Shown: positions 35,389-43,592 of the stretch, one piece after another
Layout: each line of letters opens with the position of its first letter
How positions within the stretch are numbered: position 1 is the first letter of the stretch
DNA from: Roseitalea sp. MMSF_3546
GTDB taxonomy: Bacteria > Pseudomonadota > Alphaproteobacteria > Rhizobiales > Rhizobiaceae
Length of the DNA: 44,849 nt
Assembly: GCF_030732865.1 (NCBI RefSeq)
Contig: NZ_JASHKB010000029.1
Coordinates: 1 to 44,849, forward strand
Direction of reading: 5' to 3'
The notes under the pieces: generated by a model
Told to the model about the DNA's origin: nothing
Database searches by the model: none
The model's input: only the letters and a program-made list of their open reading frames with translations
Made by a program: the position numbers and the translations under genes

Positions 35389-35511
35389 ACCCCCCTCTGT
35401 CCCTGCGGGACATCTCCCCCACACGGGGGGAAAGTGGGTGCTGGACAGGACCGCTTGCGCCTGCTCTCCCCCCTTGTGGGGGAGATGTCGGCGCAGCCGA
35501 CAGAGGGGGAT
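35389..35511. repeat. family B palindromic repeat between cobW and cobN
   Basis: Facing pair as at 31180: CCCCCCTCTGTCCCTGCGGG at the left and GGGGGAGATGTCGGCGCAGC followed by CGACAGAGGGGG at the right. It fills most of the 169-bp gap between the cobW stop (35528) and the cobN start (35358). In the mRNA it would form strong hairpins close to the cobN start and may lower its translation. The rest of the gap holds no gene. Confidence 0.88.
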
Positions 35512-35527
35512 ATGGTCGACACGCCGC

Positions 35528-36601
35528 TCACTCCGCCGCGATCACCGCCTCGGCGGTCGCCGCCCGGACCGCCGCCTCTATGGCCGCGCGGTCCATGCCG
35601 TGCAGGCCGATGACGACGAGCCGCGTCGAGGGCTGCTCACCAGTCGCCCAGGGCCGGTCGAAATAGGTGTCGATCCGCTGGCCGACCGCCTGCACGACCA
35701 GCCGCATCGGCTTGCCCGGCACCGCACACAAGCCCTTCAGCCGCAGCACGTCATGTTCGGCGATGATCCGCTTGAGCGCGGCGACGAACCCGTCCGGATC
35801 GGCCACCATGCCGGCCTCGACGACGAAGCTGTCGAAATCGTCATGGTCGTGCTCGTGGCCGTCCTCATGGTGCATCTCGTGATGCGACTTGCGCGCGCCG
35901 ATCTGCGCTTCGGTCGCGGCACCCAGTCCCAGCAGAACCGCGACCGGCAGATCGCCATGGCTGGCATGGATCACCTTGAGCGGCCGGTCGACCTGGCCGG
36001 CGACGTTGGCGCGCACTGCCTCGAGCCGCGCCTCGTCGACCAGATCGGCCTTGTTCAGCACCACCATGTCGGCGGCGCGAATCTGGTCCTCGAACAGCTC
36101 CTCGAGCGGGCTTTCGTGATCGAGACTGTCATCGGCCGCCCGCTGCGCGTCGAGCGCGTCATGGTCGGATGCGAACCGTCCGTCGGCCACCGCCGCCGCG
36201 TCGATCACCGTCACGACCCCGTCGACGGTCACCTGTGTCCTGATGTCGGGCCAGTTGAAGGCGGCGACGAGCGGCTGCGGCAACGCCAGCCCGGAGGTCT
36301 CGATGACGATGTGATCGGGCCGGTTGTCGCGTTCGAGCAGCGCCGTCATGGTCGGCACGAAATCGTCGGCGACCGTGCAGCAGATGCAGCCATTGGTCAG
36401 TTCGACGATGTCGTCCTCGGTGCAGTTCTCGACACCGCAGCCCTTGAGCACCTCGCCGTCCACGCCCAGATCGCCGAACTCGTTGATGATCAGCGCGATC
36501 CGCTTTCCGCCCGCATTGGCAAGCATGTTGCGGATCATCGTCGTCTTGCCCGCGCCGAGAAATCCGGTGATCACGGTGGCGGGGATCTTCGCATTGAGCA
36601 T
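35528..36601 (-). CDS. cobW: CobW, G3E-family GTPase metal chaperone
   Basis: GTPase thought to deliver cobalt to the CobNST chelatase. The 357-residue product has Walker A GFLGAGKT (13-20), the metal-site motif GCICC (71-75), VIETSGLALPQP switch, NKADLVD specificity motif, and a His/Asp-rich loop (HHEMHHEDGHEHDHDD, about 240-255) before the CobW C-terminal domain. It starts 3 bp after the cobU stop and precedes cobN, under the cobalamin riboswitch. Confidence 0.96.
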   Translation of the reverse strand: MLNAKIPATVITGFLGAGKTTMIRNMLANAGGKRIALIINEFGDLGVDGEVLKGCGVENCTEDDIVELTNGCICCTVADDFVPTMTALLERDNRPDHIVIETSGLALPQPLVAAFNWPDIRTQVTVDGVVTVIDAAAVADGRFASDHDALDAQRAADDSLDHESPLEELFEDQIRAADMVVLNKADLVDEARLEAVRANVAGQVDRPLKVIHASHGDLPVAVLLGLGAATEAQIGARKSHHEMHHEDGHEHDHDDFDSFVVEAGMVADPDGFVAALKRIIAEHDVLRLKGLCAVPGKPMRLVVQAVGQRIDTYFDRPWATGEQPSTRLVVIGLHGMDRAAIEAAVRAATAEAVIAAE

Positions 36602-36604
36602 CGG

Positions 36605-37135
36605 TCAGCCTTTCATTGTCATCGGCAGGCCAGCGGCCATGAAATAGACGTGGTCTGCGTGGGCGGCGATTTCCTGGTGCAGGCGCCCGGCATGGTCCCT
36701 GAACGCGCGCGCCATGGCGTTTTCGGGGACGATGCCCATGCCGACCTCGTTGGAGACGATCACCACCGGCCCGCGCGCGGCACACAGCGCATCGATGAGC
36801 GCGAACATGCGCGTATGCATGTCGGCATCGGCCATCATCAGATTGGTGATCCACAGCGTCAGGCAGTCGACGAGCACGGCGCGATCGGGCGCCGTGTGCC
36901 GGCCGAGGACACCTTCCAGATCGTCATGTTCCTCGACGAGCTGCCAGCGATCGCCGCGCCGCACCTGATGGGCGGCGATGCGCGCGCGCATTTCCTCGTC
37001 GAAGGCCTGCCCTGTCGCCACATAGACCGGGCTCAGGCCCGAGCCGCCGACCAGCCTTTCGGCAAAGGCCGACTTGCCCGAGCGCGCGCCGCCCAGGATG
37101 AATGTGACGCCCTGTTCAAGGACCGGATCGCGCAT
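36605..37135 (-). CDS. cobU: bifunctional adenosylcobinamide kinase/adenosylcobinamide-phosphate guanylyltransferase
   Basis: Enzyme (CobP/CobU) that phosphorylates adenosylcobinamide and transfers GMP to it, opening nucleotide-loop assembly. The 176-residue product has the P-loop ILGGARSGKSAFAE (13-26), VYVATGQAFDEEM, ARIAAHQVRR and VSNEVGMGIVPENAMAR. The start is the ATG at 37135, 150 nt after the riboswitch B12 box; GAGGAGG is seen about 15 bases upstream. The last residues fit the usual length. Confidence 0.95.
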   Translation of the reverse strand: MRDPVLEQGVTFILGGARSGKSAFAERLVGGSGLSPVYVATGQAFDEEMRARIAAHQVRRGDRWQLVEEHDDLEGVLGRHTAPDRAVLVDCLTLWITNLMMADADMHTRMFALIDALCAARGPVVIVSNEVGMGIVPENAMARAFRDHAGRLHQEIAAHADHVYFMAAGLPMTMKG

Positions 37136-37284
37136 CGGCTGTCCCACGCCCTCCTCGTTGCGGGCACGGGCCTTGCCGGCGTAGCAGCACCGATGCGGAC
37201 GGCACGCGCCGGCGAAAACCGGCGCTCTGCGCATTGGCCTGCCGGGGTAAGCCCGCCCCTTCAGCACTGCGGACCGTGCGGCCC

Positions 37285-37503
37285 GACGATCGGCAGGTCT
37301 CCTGGCTCATGGCGCCGGCACGGGCCGGACCGGGGTCTTGTCGCCTTCCCGGATCGCTCCAGTGGCGGCCGGCACTGCCGGCTGCAAGACCCGCGCCATT
37401 CTACAGTCGCGGGGACGGCTGCGATTGGAGCGCCCTGTCTGGGTCCGCCCGTCGCATTCCCTCTTCGTCCGCCGCACAGCCAAGCTTGGCGGAACCGATC
37501 GTC
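37285..37503 (-). promoter_or_regulatory. cobalamin riboswitch upstream of cobU-cobW-cobN-cobO
   Basis: On the minus strand the conserved parts appear in order: P1 left arm (GACGATCGG, 37495-37503), GAGGGAATG (37455-37463), CCGTCCCCGCGACTGT (37403-37418), GCCACTGG (37359-37366), GGGAAGGCGA (37341-37350), and the B12 box AGCCAGGAGACCTGCC (37292-37307), closed by the P1 right arm CCGATCGTC (37285-37293). The 9-bp P1 is perfect. Binding of adenosylcobalamin should repress the downstream operon. It begins only about 30 bp after the cobQ stop, so its promoter must lie within or before the cobQ 3' end, or the RNA is made by read-through. Confidence 0.95.
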
Positions 37504-37533
37504 CGGCCAGTTAGGCGCGCGGGCCACGCACTG

Positions 37534-39027
37534 TCAACGCAAATCGGCGCCCGCGCCGGCCGGCGGCGCAAAGGCCCGCGCCGCGGCGAGCATCGCTTCG
37601 GTGTCGATGACGCGGGCGAGCCCTTCGGCGAGTTCGTCGAGCGCCGCATCGATCCGGTCGCGATGATCGACCGGCTCGATCGTCAGGCCGAAGCCGGCAA
37701 GGAAGGTCCGGCGGAACGCACCGCTGTCGAAGATGCCATGCAGATAGGTTCCCCAGATCCGGCCATCGGCGGACATGGCGCCCTCGGGCCGGCCGTCGAT
37801 GATCGTCACCGGGCGTGCGCGGTCCGGCCCCTCGGTCCGGCCGAGATGGATCTCGTAGCCGGTCAGCGGCTCCTGATGCGCAACGCTCCGGGCGCGCGTG
37901 TTGCGCACAGTCTTTTGCGGCTCCATGACCGTTTCGACATCGAGAAGCCCGAGCCCGCGGGCCTCTCCCGGTGGCCCTTCGAGCCCGTCCGGATCGCGCA
38001 CCGTGCGGCCGAGCATCTGGTAGCCGCCGCACAGGCCAACGACCGCGCCGCCCCGCGCGGCATGGGCGCGAATCGCCGCGTCCCAGCCATGGGCGCTCAG
38101 CGCGGCCAGGTCGGCCATGGTCGATTTCGACCCGGCGATGACGACCAGGTCGGCATCGGCCGGAAACGTCTGACCGGGCCGGACCATGACCAGTTCGACC
38201 GCAGGCTCGGCGGCGAGCGGATCGAGATCGTCGAAATTGGCGATCCGCCCGGTTACCGGCACCGCGACCCTGAAGCGCCCTGCGGCGCGCGCCCGCCCGC
38301 GTTCGAGCACAACCGAATCCTCGGCCGGCAGCCGGCCGGCCGCCGATAGCCAGGGCACAACGCCCAGGGACGGCCAGCCTGTGAACCGCGTGATCGCCGC
38401 AAGGCCGTCATCGAACAGCGCGACGTCGCCGCGAAACCTGTTGATCAGATAGCCGACGATCATCGCCCGGTCCCGGGGCGGCAGGATCGCATGGGTGCCC
38501 ACCAGCGAGGCGATCACACCGCCCCGGTCGATATCGCCGACCAGCACGACCGGCACGCCCGCCGCGCGCGCGAAACCCATATTGGCGATATCGCCGGCGC
38601 GCAGATTGATCTCGGCCGGCGAGCCCGCGCCTTCGACGATGACCAGATCGGCCTGGGCCGCCAGCCGCCCATGGCTGTCGAGCACGGCCGACAGCAAGTG
38701 CGGCTTGAGCTCCTGATAGGCGCGGCCGCGCGCCCGGCCGGTCACCTGGCCATGCACGATGACCTGGCTGCCGGTCTCCGATTCGGGCTTGAGCAGCACC
38801 GGGTTGAAATGCACCGAGGGCCGCACATTGCAGGCCAGCGCCTGCAGCCACTGCGCCCGGCCGAGCTCGCCGCCATCGTCGGCGACGGCGGCGTTGTTGG
38901 ACATGTTCTGCGGCTTGAACGGGCGGACGGCCAGCCCGCGCCGGGCAAACAGCCGGCACAGCCCGGCGACGAGAACCGACTTGCCGACATCCGAGCCGGT
39001 GCCCTGCAGCATGATCGAAAGCGCCAT
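37534..39027 (-). CDS. cobQ: adenosylcobyric acid synthase (glutamine-hydrolysing) CobQ
   Basis: Amidates side chains b, d, e and g of adenosylcobyrinate a,c-diamide. The 497-residue product has the N-terminal ATPase motif [12 protein letters not shown] (6-17), [30 protein letters not shown], and a C-terminal glutamine amidotransferase domain with Cys333 in [11 protein letters not shown] and a late YLHGIFD histidine. The ATG at 39027 directly begins the family sequence. It is separated from cobU by the riboswitch and is probably a separate unit or the upstream member of one transcript. Confidence 0.96.
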   Translation of the reverse strand: MALSIMLQGTGSDVGKSVLVAGLCRLFARRGLAVRPFKPQNMSNNAAVADDGGELGRAQWLQALACNVRPSVHFNPVLLKPESETGSQVIVHGQVTGRARGRAYQELKPHLLSAVLDSHGRLAAQADLVIVEGAGSPAEINLRAGDIANMGFARAAGVPVVLVGDIDRGGVIASLVGTHAILPPRDRAMIVGYLINRFRGDVALFDDGLAAITRFTGWPSLGVVPWLSAAGRLPAEDSVVLERGRARAAGRFRVAVPVTGRIANFDDLDPLAAEPAVELVMVRPGQTFPADADLVVIAGSKSTMADLAALSAHGWDAAIRAHAARGGAVVGLCGGYQMLGRTVRDPDGLEGPPGEARGLGLLDVETVMEPQKTVRNTRARSVAHQEPLTGYEIHLGRTEGPDRARPVTIIDGRPEGAMSADGRIWGTYLHGIFDSGAFRRTFLAGFGLTIEPVDHRDRIDAALDELAEGLARVIDTEAMLAAARAFAPPAGAGADLR

Positions 39028-39455
39028 GGCCGACCGGTAGCCGAAAGCGGCGGCGCGGCAAAGCCCGGCCTTGAGCGCCCGTCGGCGTTTCTTTGCGGTT
39101 GTGATCGTGGTTGGCGGGGAAAGGCAGGCCAGGCAAAACCGTGTCCCGGGCGGGTGCTCCGGTACGCAATACCTGTTCCGGAGGCCGTCGAGGTGCTGGC
39201 ATCCACCTCGGTCGCCATGATTAGCCGGACATCGTTACCAGCAGGTTGACAAGTGCTTAAGCATTTCTGAACACGGCGTTTTTCATCCCGGCCGCCGGCC
39301 GCTCGGCGCGCATTCCAGCGCCGCGACAACCATGTCGCGAGCCGCAACGGGCAATGGCCGATCGGGTGCGGAGATTCGGCCTCAACACTACCGCATGGAC
39401 CGCGCAGGGTGCATATAGAACGGTGTCGAGGAATCCGGCTTCCGCAAGGTCACCC
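39028..39455. other. divergent intergenic region between cobQ and the DUF922-like gene
   Basis: About 430 bp with no supported gene. Two small inverted repeats lie side by side: CGAGGTG/CACCTCG (39189-39195 with 39204-39210) and GGTA/TACC (39161-39164 with 39170-39173) inside a CCGG/CCGG frame. On the minus strand a TTGTCA lies near 39245-39250 as a possible -35 element, but no clear -10 follows at standard spacing. No cobalamin riboswitch core is present here. Confidence 0.4.
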
Positions 39456-40037
39456 ATGCACATCGCCAACATCGTATCCGCCGTTCTTTTCGCCCTGACG
39501 CTGTGCGCGTGCACGAGCACGGCCTCCACCGTCACCACGCGCTACTACTCGGTGTCGGGCACGACCAGCGACGAACTCGACCGACAGTTGCGCCAGAAGG
39601 GCCCGATGCACGGCCACGCCCTCGCCGTTGCCGCCATCCGCTTCGTGCCGGTCGTCGTGCGCCAGGGCCAGACCGAGGCGGGCTGCGTCTTCAAGACGGC
39701 GCGTTTCAAGGTCGACGCCGACATCACCCTGCCGCGCTGGCGCGAGCGCTCGCGCTCGGACGACCCCGATCTCAAGCGCGCCTGGGATGCGCTGTCGCGC
39801 TACGCGCGCGCGCACGAGCGCACCCATGTGCGCATCGCCGAGAGCTACGCCGACAAGCTGGGCGAGGCGATCGAGGCGCTGCCGGCGCGCGAGACCTGCG
39901 AGGCGCTCGACGCCGATGCCGAGCGCGTGGTCAGGCGCATCGACCGAGCGCACAATGCCGAGCAGCTCGCCTTCGACGATGCCGAGGAACTGCGCCTTGA
40001 CGAATTGCTGCGCCAGGCCGAGGCGCAGGCGCGCTAG
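39456..40037 (+). CDS. DUF922-like secreted putative zinc protease, probable lipoprotein
   Basis: A 193-residue protein starting MHIANIVSAVLFALTLCAC, a lipoprotein-type signal with LCAC as probable lipobox. The mature part has a beta-rich N half (VTTRYYSVSGTTSDELDRQL) and a helical part with a metal-site motif His120-Glu-Arg-Thr-His124 (HExxH) in RYARAHERTHVRIAESYA. This combination matches DUF922, a family predicted to be secreted zinc-dependent proteases. AAGG lies about 8 bases before the ATG at 39456. It converges on the aminotransferase gene with 6 bp between stops. Substrate is unknown. Confidence 0.78.
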   Translation: MHIANIVSAVLFALTLCACTSTASTVTTRYYSVSGTTSDELDRQLRQKGPMHGHALAVAAIRFVPVVVRQGQTEAGCVFKTARFKVDADITLPRWRERSRSDDPDLKRAWDALSRYARAHERTHVRIAESYADKLGEAIEALPARETCEALDADAERVVRRIDRAHNAEQLAFDDAEELRLDELLRQAEAQAR

Positions 40038-40043
40038 CGCCGG

Positions 40044-41417
40044 TCACGCCAAGTCGGCGACCGCCGCGTCGAGCGCGCTCCGGATCCGGTCGACGGCCGT
40101 GTCGATCGTCTGCGGCGTCCAGATCAGCGGCGGCGACAGGATCATCGTCTCGCCCACCGCGCGCATCATGATGCCGCCCTCGATCGCGTGATCGCGGACC
40201 AGCGTCGGCGCGTGGCCGGCCGGCGCGAACCTCTCGCGCGTGTCGCGATCCCTGACGATCTCGATCGCCGCGACAAGGCCGAACGAGCGCACCTCGCCGA
40301 CCAGCTCATGATCGCCGATGCCCGCCGCGAGCGCTTCGCCCAGATAGGGGCCGGTGTCGTCGCGCACGCGCTCGATCAGCCCCTCGCGCTCGATGATGTC
40401 GAGATTGGCGAGCGCCACGGCGCACGCCACCGGATGGCCCGAATATGTGTAGCCGTGAAAGAACTCGCCGCCCTTGTCGACCAGCGTCGAAGCGATCCGG
40501 TCGCCGACCAGCAGCGCCGACAGCGGCTGATAGCCCGAGGTCAGCCCCTTGGCCGTGGTGATCGTATCGGGCCTTATGTCCATCGACTGGGCGGCGAACC
40601 ATGCGCCGGTGCGCCCGTATCCGGTGATCACCTCGTCGAGCATCAGCAGCACGTCGTATGTCTCGCAGATGCGCTGGATTTCCGGCCAGTAGCTCGCCGG
40701 CGGGATCTTGACGCCGCCCGCGCCCTGGATCGGCTCGCCGATGAAGGCGGCGACATTGTCCGGCCCGGCCTGAACAATCGCGTCCTCGACGGCCCTGGCC
40801 GCGCGCAGGCCGAAATCATGGTCGCTCTCGGCCGGTTCGGCCAGCTCGAACGCATAGGGGCACATGACGTGGCGGATGTTCGGCACGGCCCCGTAGAGTT
40901 GCCCATGCATCGCCGCCATGCCGCCCAGCGAGGTCGCCGCGATCGTCGAGCCGTGATAGGCCCAGTCGCGCGAGATCACGATGGTCTTTTCCGGCTTTCC
41001 CTCGAGCGCCCAGTAGTGGCGCACCAGCCGCAGCGCGGTGTCGTTCGCCTCCGAGCCGGACGATCCGTAGAACACCTGGTTGATGTGGTCGGGCGCGATT
41101 CGCGCCAGCCGGTCGGCGAGCAGCACCGGCGTCGGCGTCGTGCAGCGGAAGAAGGAATTGTAGTAGGGCAGTTCCTCCATCTGCGCGCGGGCCGCCTCGA
41201 CCAGTTCCTTTCGGCCATAGCCGGCATTGACGCACCACAGCCCGGCCATCGCGTCGAGGATTTCGTTGCCGAGCGCATCGTAGACGTAAGCCCCGTCGGC
41301 GCGGGTGATGATCCGGCTGCCGGCGGCGCGCAGATCGGCATGGTCGGTGAACGGGTGCAGATGGTGCGCGGCGTCCATCGCCTGCATCTGCGCGTTGGAA
41401 AAGTTCTGGTAGCTCAT
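40044..41417 (-). CDS. class III (omega) aminotransferase, putrescine/beta-alanine:pyruvate type
   Basis: PLP-dependent aminotransferase of 457 residues. Conserved points: GSSGSEANDTALRL (118-131), YHGSTIAATSLGG, LDEVITGYGRTG with Asp261, and the PLP lysine Lys290 in TTAKGLTSGYQPLSA, then HGYTYSGHPVACAVALAN. The start MSYQNFSNAQMQAMDAAHHLHPFTD is typical of the SpuC-like aspartate/putrescine:pyruvate group, which acts on diamines or omega-amino acids. AGGAG stands 9-13 bases before the ATG at 41417. Exact substrate cannot be told from sequence. Confidence 0.9.
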   Translation of the reverse strand: MSYQNFSNAQMQAMDAAHHLHPFTDHADLRAAGSRIITRADGAYVYDALGNEILDAMAGLWCVNAGYGRKELVEAARAQMEELPYYNSFFRCTTPTPVLLADRLARIAPDHINQVFYGSSGSEANDTALRLVRHYWALEGKPEKTIVISRDWAYHGSTIAATSLGGMAAMHGQLYGAVPNIRHVMCPYAFELAEPAESDHDFGLRAARAVEDAIVQAGPDNVAAFIGEPIQGAGGVKIPPASYWPEIQRICETYDVLLMLDEVITGYGRTGAWFAAQSMDIRPDTITTAKGLTSGYQPLSALLVGDRIASTLVDKGGEFFHGYTYSGHPVACAVALANLDIIEREGLIERVRDDTGPYLGEALAAGIGDHELVGEVRSFGLVAAIEIVRDRDTRERFAPAGHAPTLVRDHAIEGGIMMRAVGETMILSPPLIWTPQTIDTAVDRIRSALDAAVADLA

Positions 41418-41748
41418 CGTGTCGCTCCTGCCCGGGGCGCCCGGAGGCCGCCCGCTCGATCGTGCCCGCAAGCGGGCGGTGGGGATCAGGCGAGGGAACG
41501 CGGCGGCGAATAGCCGATGCGCGCGCACAGCATCAGAAGGTCGAAATGGCGTGTGTGCGAGGATTCCAGGACGCGCATGCGCCAAAGATAGCGGCGAGGC
41601 GCGAACGGCGCAATGCGGGATGGGCGGCCGGCCTCTGCTGGGGGCATCGGATGGGACCGAATCGCTGCCGCCGGGCCGTTCCGGCTCACTCGGATTCGCC
41701 GCCCTTCCGATCCACCGTCATTCCGCCCCGCCGTCATTCCAATCCACC

Positions 41749-41824
41749 GTCATTCCGGAACTTGATTCCGGAATCCATGGCGCCGCCCCGTGCCGTGGAT
41801 TCCGGAATCAAGTTCCGGAATGAC
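41749..41824. repeat. family D inverted repeat (CATTCCGGAACTTGATTCCGGAAT type)
   Basis: Left arm 41749-41780 (GTCATTCCGGAACTTGATTC...) and right arm 41793-41824 (...GAATCAAGTTCCGGAATGAC), pairing over about 28-32 bases with a 12-base spacer. A third, partial copy lies at 41917-41945. Elements of this type are scattered in many alphaproteobacterial genomes. It would form a long hairpin in RNA. Confidence 0.85.
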
Positions 41825-41875
41825 GTTCGAGACGGGCGTCCGCGCCCTCACGGCACCATCGAGCGTGCCGCGCCG
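41818..41875. repeat. 58-bp direct repeat, copy 1
   Basis: GGAATGACGTTCGAGACGGG to ...GAGCGTGCCGCGCCG, repeated at 41939-41996 with three or four changes near the middle. Both copies follow a CCGGAAT repeat end, so the duplicated unit spans the family D end plus its flank. Confidence 0.85.
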
Positions 41876-41938
41876 AATCTCGGCCGGATTGCTACTTCAT
41901 TCCACCGCGTTGCTACGTCATTCCGGAACTTGATTCCG

Positions 41939-41996
41939 GAATGACGTTCGAGACGGGCGCCCGAACCCTCACGGCACCATCGAGCGTGCCGCGCCG
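41939..41996. repeat. 58-bp direct repeat, copy 2
   Basis: Second copy of the unit at 41818-41875, starting GGAATGACGTTCGAGACGGG and ending GAGCGTGCCGCGCCG. The 63 bp between the copies hold a further CATTCCGGAA element. Confidence 0.85.
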
Positions 41997-42254
41997 CCAA
42001 ACGCGCGTAAGGTTCAGCATCCAGCGCCGCACCTCTGCGACACCCGGCAGGCCACCGTCCCCTTCCCCGGATGATCGGCAAACGACCCGAGGTCCCGCGA
42101 AAGGGATGGCAGCGAGGATAAGGGCGGGTGCAGGTTGGGGGATAAGTCTTCTTTATGGGCACACTGAGCTCTCGGGCCTTCGCAGTGATCTACTGCTCCG
42201 GATCGGATGACATCGAGTGTGCCTGCGGACCTGTGGAAGAAGGGTGATTTGGAG

Positions 42255-42278
42255 TAGCACAACAAAATTGTTGTGCTA
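42255..42278. promoter_or_regulatory. perfect 11-bp inverted repeat, probable operator of the XRE-ImmA/IrrE operon
   Basis: TAGCACAACAA (42255-42265), two central A bases, then TTGTTGTGCTA (42268-42278). The right end is 9 bases from the ATG at 42288. A two-fold site of this size is what an XRE-type repressor dimer would bind. A possible -10 (TAGATT, 42277-42282) overlaps its right end, so binding would block RNA polymerase. Self-regulation by the first gene's HTH is inferred from position. Confidence 0.75.
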
Positions 42279-42287
42279 GATTGAGGT

Positions 42288-43592
42288 ATGGCAGTCGATT
42301 CTATCATTGTCTCTGATGCGAAGGCGCGAAGCGCGCGAAACTCGCTTGGCGCAGTCGAGGGCGTGTTAGCTTCAACGGAGGAACTCAACCTCCTATTGAA
42401 GGGGCTCCCGCAGACGATCATCGCAAGCGTCACCGCTGCTCTGAAAACCGAACGCACGCACATCAGGAACGCGCTTGAAGCTTACGAAAAGGCCTCAGCC
42501 GGGCACGTAAATGATCTCTTGGCGCTCGGAGAGTTGGACCAGGGCACCATGCTCATTGTCGGGCGGCTTCGGCTCGGTTTGTCACAGAAGGAACTCGCGC
42601 GACGCCTTGGCATGCGGATGCAACAGGTGCAGCGATATGAAAAGGAACGGTATCGTTCCATCAGCCTATCGAACTACCGAAAGGTCGCCGCAGTGGTTGG
42701 TATTCGACCACACAGCGAATTACTTGAAGAGCCTAGAAGCGGGTGGGTCGGCGCGCAGGACATTTCCGTGGAGGAGGCCCGCAAGGTTGTGCGACATGCC
42801 CGCAAGCGGGGATGGATCGAGGGCGGCCGCGAGTCTATTGAAGATGGGCTCGCACAACTAAAAAAAGACATTGCCGAGCACGTTGTCGAATATTCGAGAC
42901 CTTCAATGCTAAGAACCGGCCTCAACGTTCGGGAGGATGTTGTTGACGATTGGTCTCTTCTCGCTTGGAAATCGCAAATAACTCGGCGGGCGGAGACTAT
43001 AGCGGAATCTCTCGATGTTGACTATAATCCTCTAGACTTGGGCTGGCTAACCGACCTCGTGCGTTTGTCCAGTGACGCAGATGGTCCAAGGCTAGCGATC
43101 GATTTCCTTCTGCAACGCGGCATTGTCGTGGTTGCCGAGCCGGCGGTACCGGGTATGCCGCTCGACGGCGCAGCTTTTGTCGTAAACGGCGTGCCGGTGG
43201 TCGGACTTACTTTGCGTCACGATCGCCTCGACAACTTCTGGTTCACGTTGTTGCACGAGATCGCCCATGTAGTACTGCATTACCGAACTGGCTTGGCGAC
43301 CGGCTTTTTCGATGACATCGACAAACCGACACGGGACGATTTGGAACTCGAAGCTAACGAGTTCGCCAGCGAGTTGCTGCTGCCTGAGCACAGGTGGAAG
43401 CGATCACCCGCTCGAATTGCGATGAAGCCTGGGCCCATCATAGCATTCGCAAAGGCGCTGGGCGTACACCCTGCTATTGTCTTTGGACGGATTCGTAAGG
43501 AGCGTGATCGGTACGATCTTTTCAGTCAGTATGTCGGACATCGGGGCGTCCGAAAGCATTTCGAGGATTTCAATGAGAAGGAACCAAGATGA
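42288..43592 (+). CDS. XRE-family HTH plus ImmA/IrrE metallo-endopeptidase protein
   Basis: A 434-residue protein. Residues about 30-75 form a probable helical/coiled stretch (LLLKGLPQTIIASVTAALKTE...LEAYEKA). A helix-turn-helix follows at about 86-140 (GRLRLGLSQKELARRLGMRMQQVQRYEKE). The C-terminal ImmA/IrrE domain (about 265-420) has the zinc motif His323-Glu-Ile-Ala-His327 (LLHEIAHVVLH) and LELEANEFASELLLP with the third ligand. Such proteins usually act as repressors that are cleaved, or that cleave a partner, on a signal. GAGG lies only one base before the ATG, too close for a normal ribosome site, so translation may be leaderless. The gene overlaps the Beta-family gene by ATGA. Codon use is less GC-biased than in the cob genes, suggesting transfer. 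Confidence 0.85.
   Translation: MAVDSIIVSDAKARSARNSLGAVEGVLASTEELNLLLKGLPQTIIASVTAALKTERTHIRNALEAYEKASAGHVNDLLALGELDQGTMLIVGRLRLGLSQKELARRLGMRMQQVQRYEKERYRSISLSNYRKVAAVVGIRPHSELLEEPRSGWVGAQDISVEEARKVVRHARKRGWIEGGRESIEDGLAQLKKDIAEHVVEYSRPSMLRTGLNVREDVVDDWSLLAWKSQITRRAETIAESLDVDYNPLDLGWLTDLVRLSSDADGPRLAIDFLLQRGIVVVAEPAVPGMPLDGAAFVVNGVPVVGLTLRHDRLDNFWFTLLHEIAHVVLHYRTGLATGFFDDIDKPTRDDLELEANEFASELLLPEHRWKRSPARIAMKPGPIIAFAKALGVHPAIVFGRIRKERDRYDLFSQYVGHRGVRKHFEDFNEKEPR

Larger units (their letters stand above)
41418..42254. other. repeat-rich non-coding stretch with a composition change
   Basis: About 840 bp without a supported gene. A short minus-strand frame from 41575 to 41486 (30 residues, MRVLESSHTRHFDLLM...) is open but has no recognised family. 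The middle is made of CATTCCGGAA-type repeats and a 58-bp direct duplication. From about 42120 the DNA becomes visibly less GC-rich, marking the edge of the region that holds the XRE-ImmA/IrrE and Beta genes. No tRNA or integrase is seen. Confidence 0.5.

Noticed and set aside
35359-35424. Longer N terminus of CobN (MWGRCPAGTEGG...)
   Set aside because: These residues are translated from a family B repeat; the family start MHLLLAQKG lies at 35358.
39028-39220. Minus-strand frame ([14 protein letters not shown]...) upstream of cobQ
   Set aside because: It runs on into cobQ in another frame, has no known family and no ribosome site; it reads like GC-rich shadow coding.
41486-41575. Short minus-strand frame of 30 codons before the aminotransferase
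   Set aside because: Open and ATG-started but too short, without a recognised motif; kept only as a note in the gap entry.
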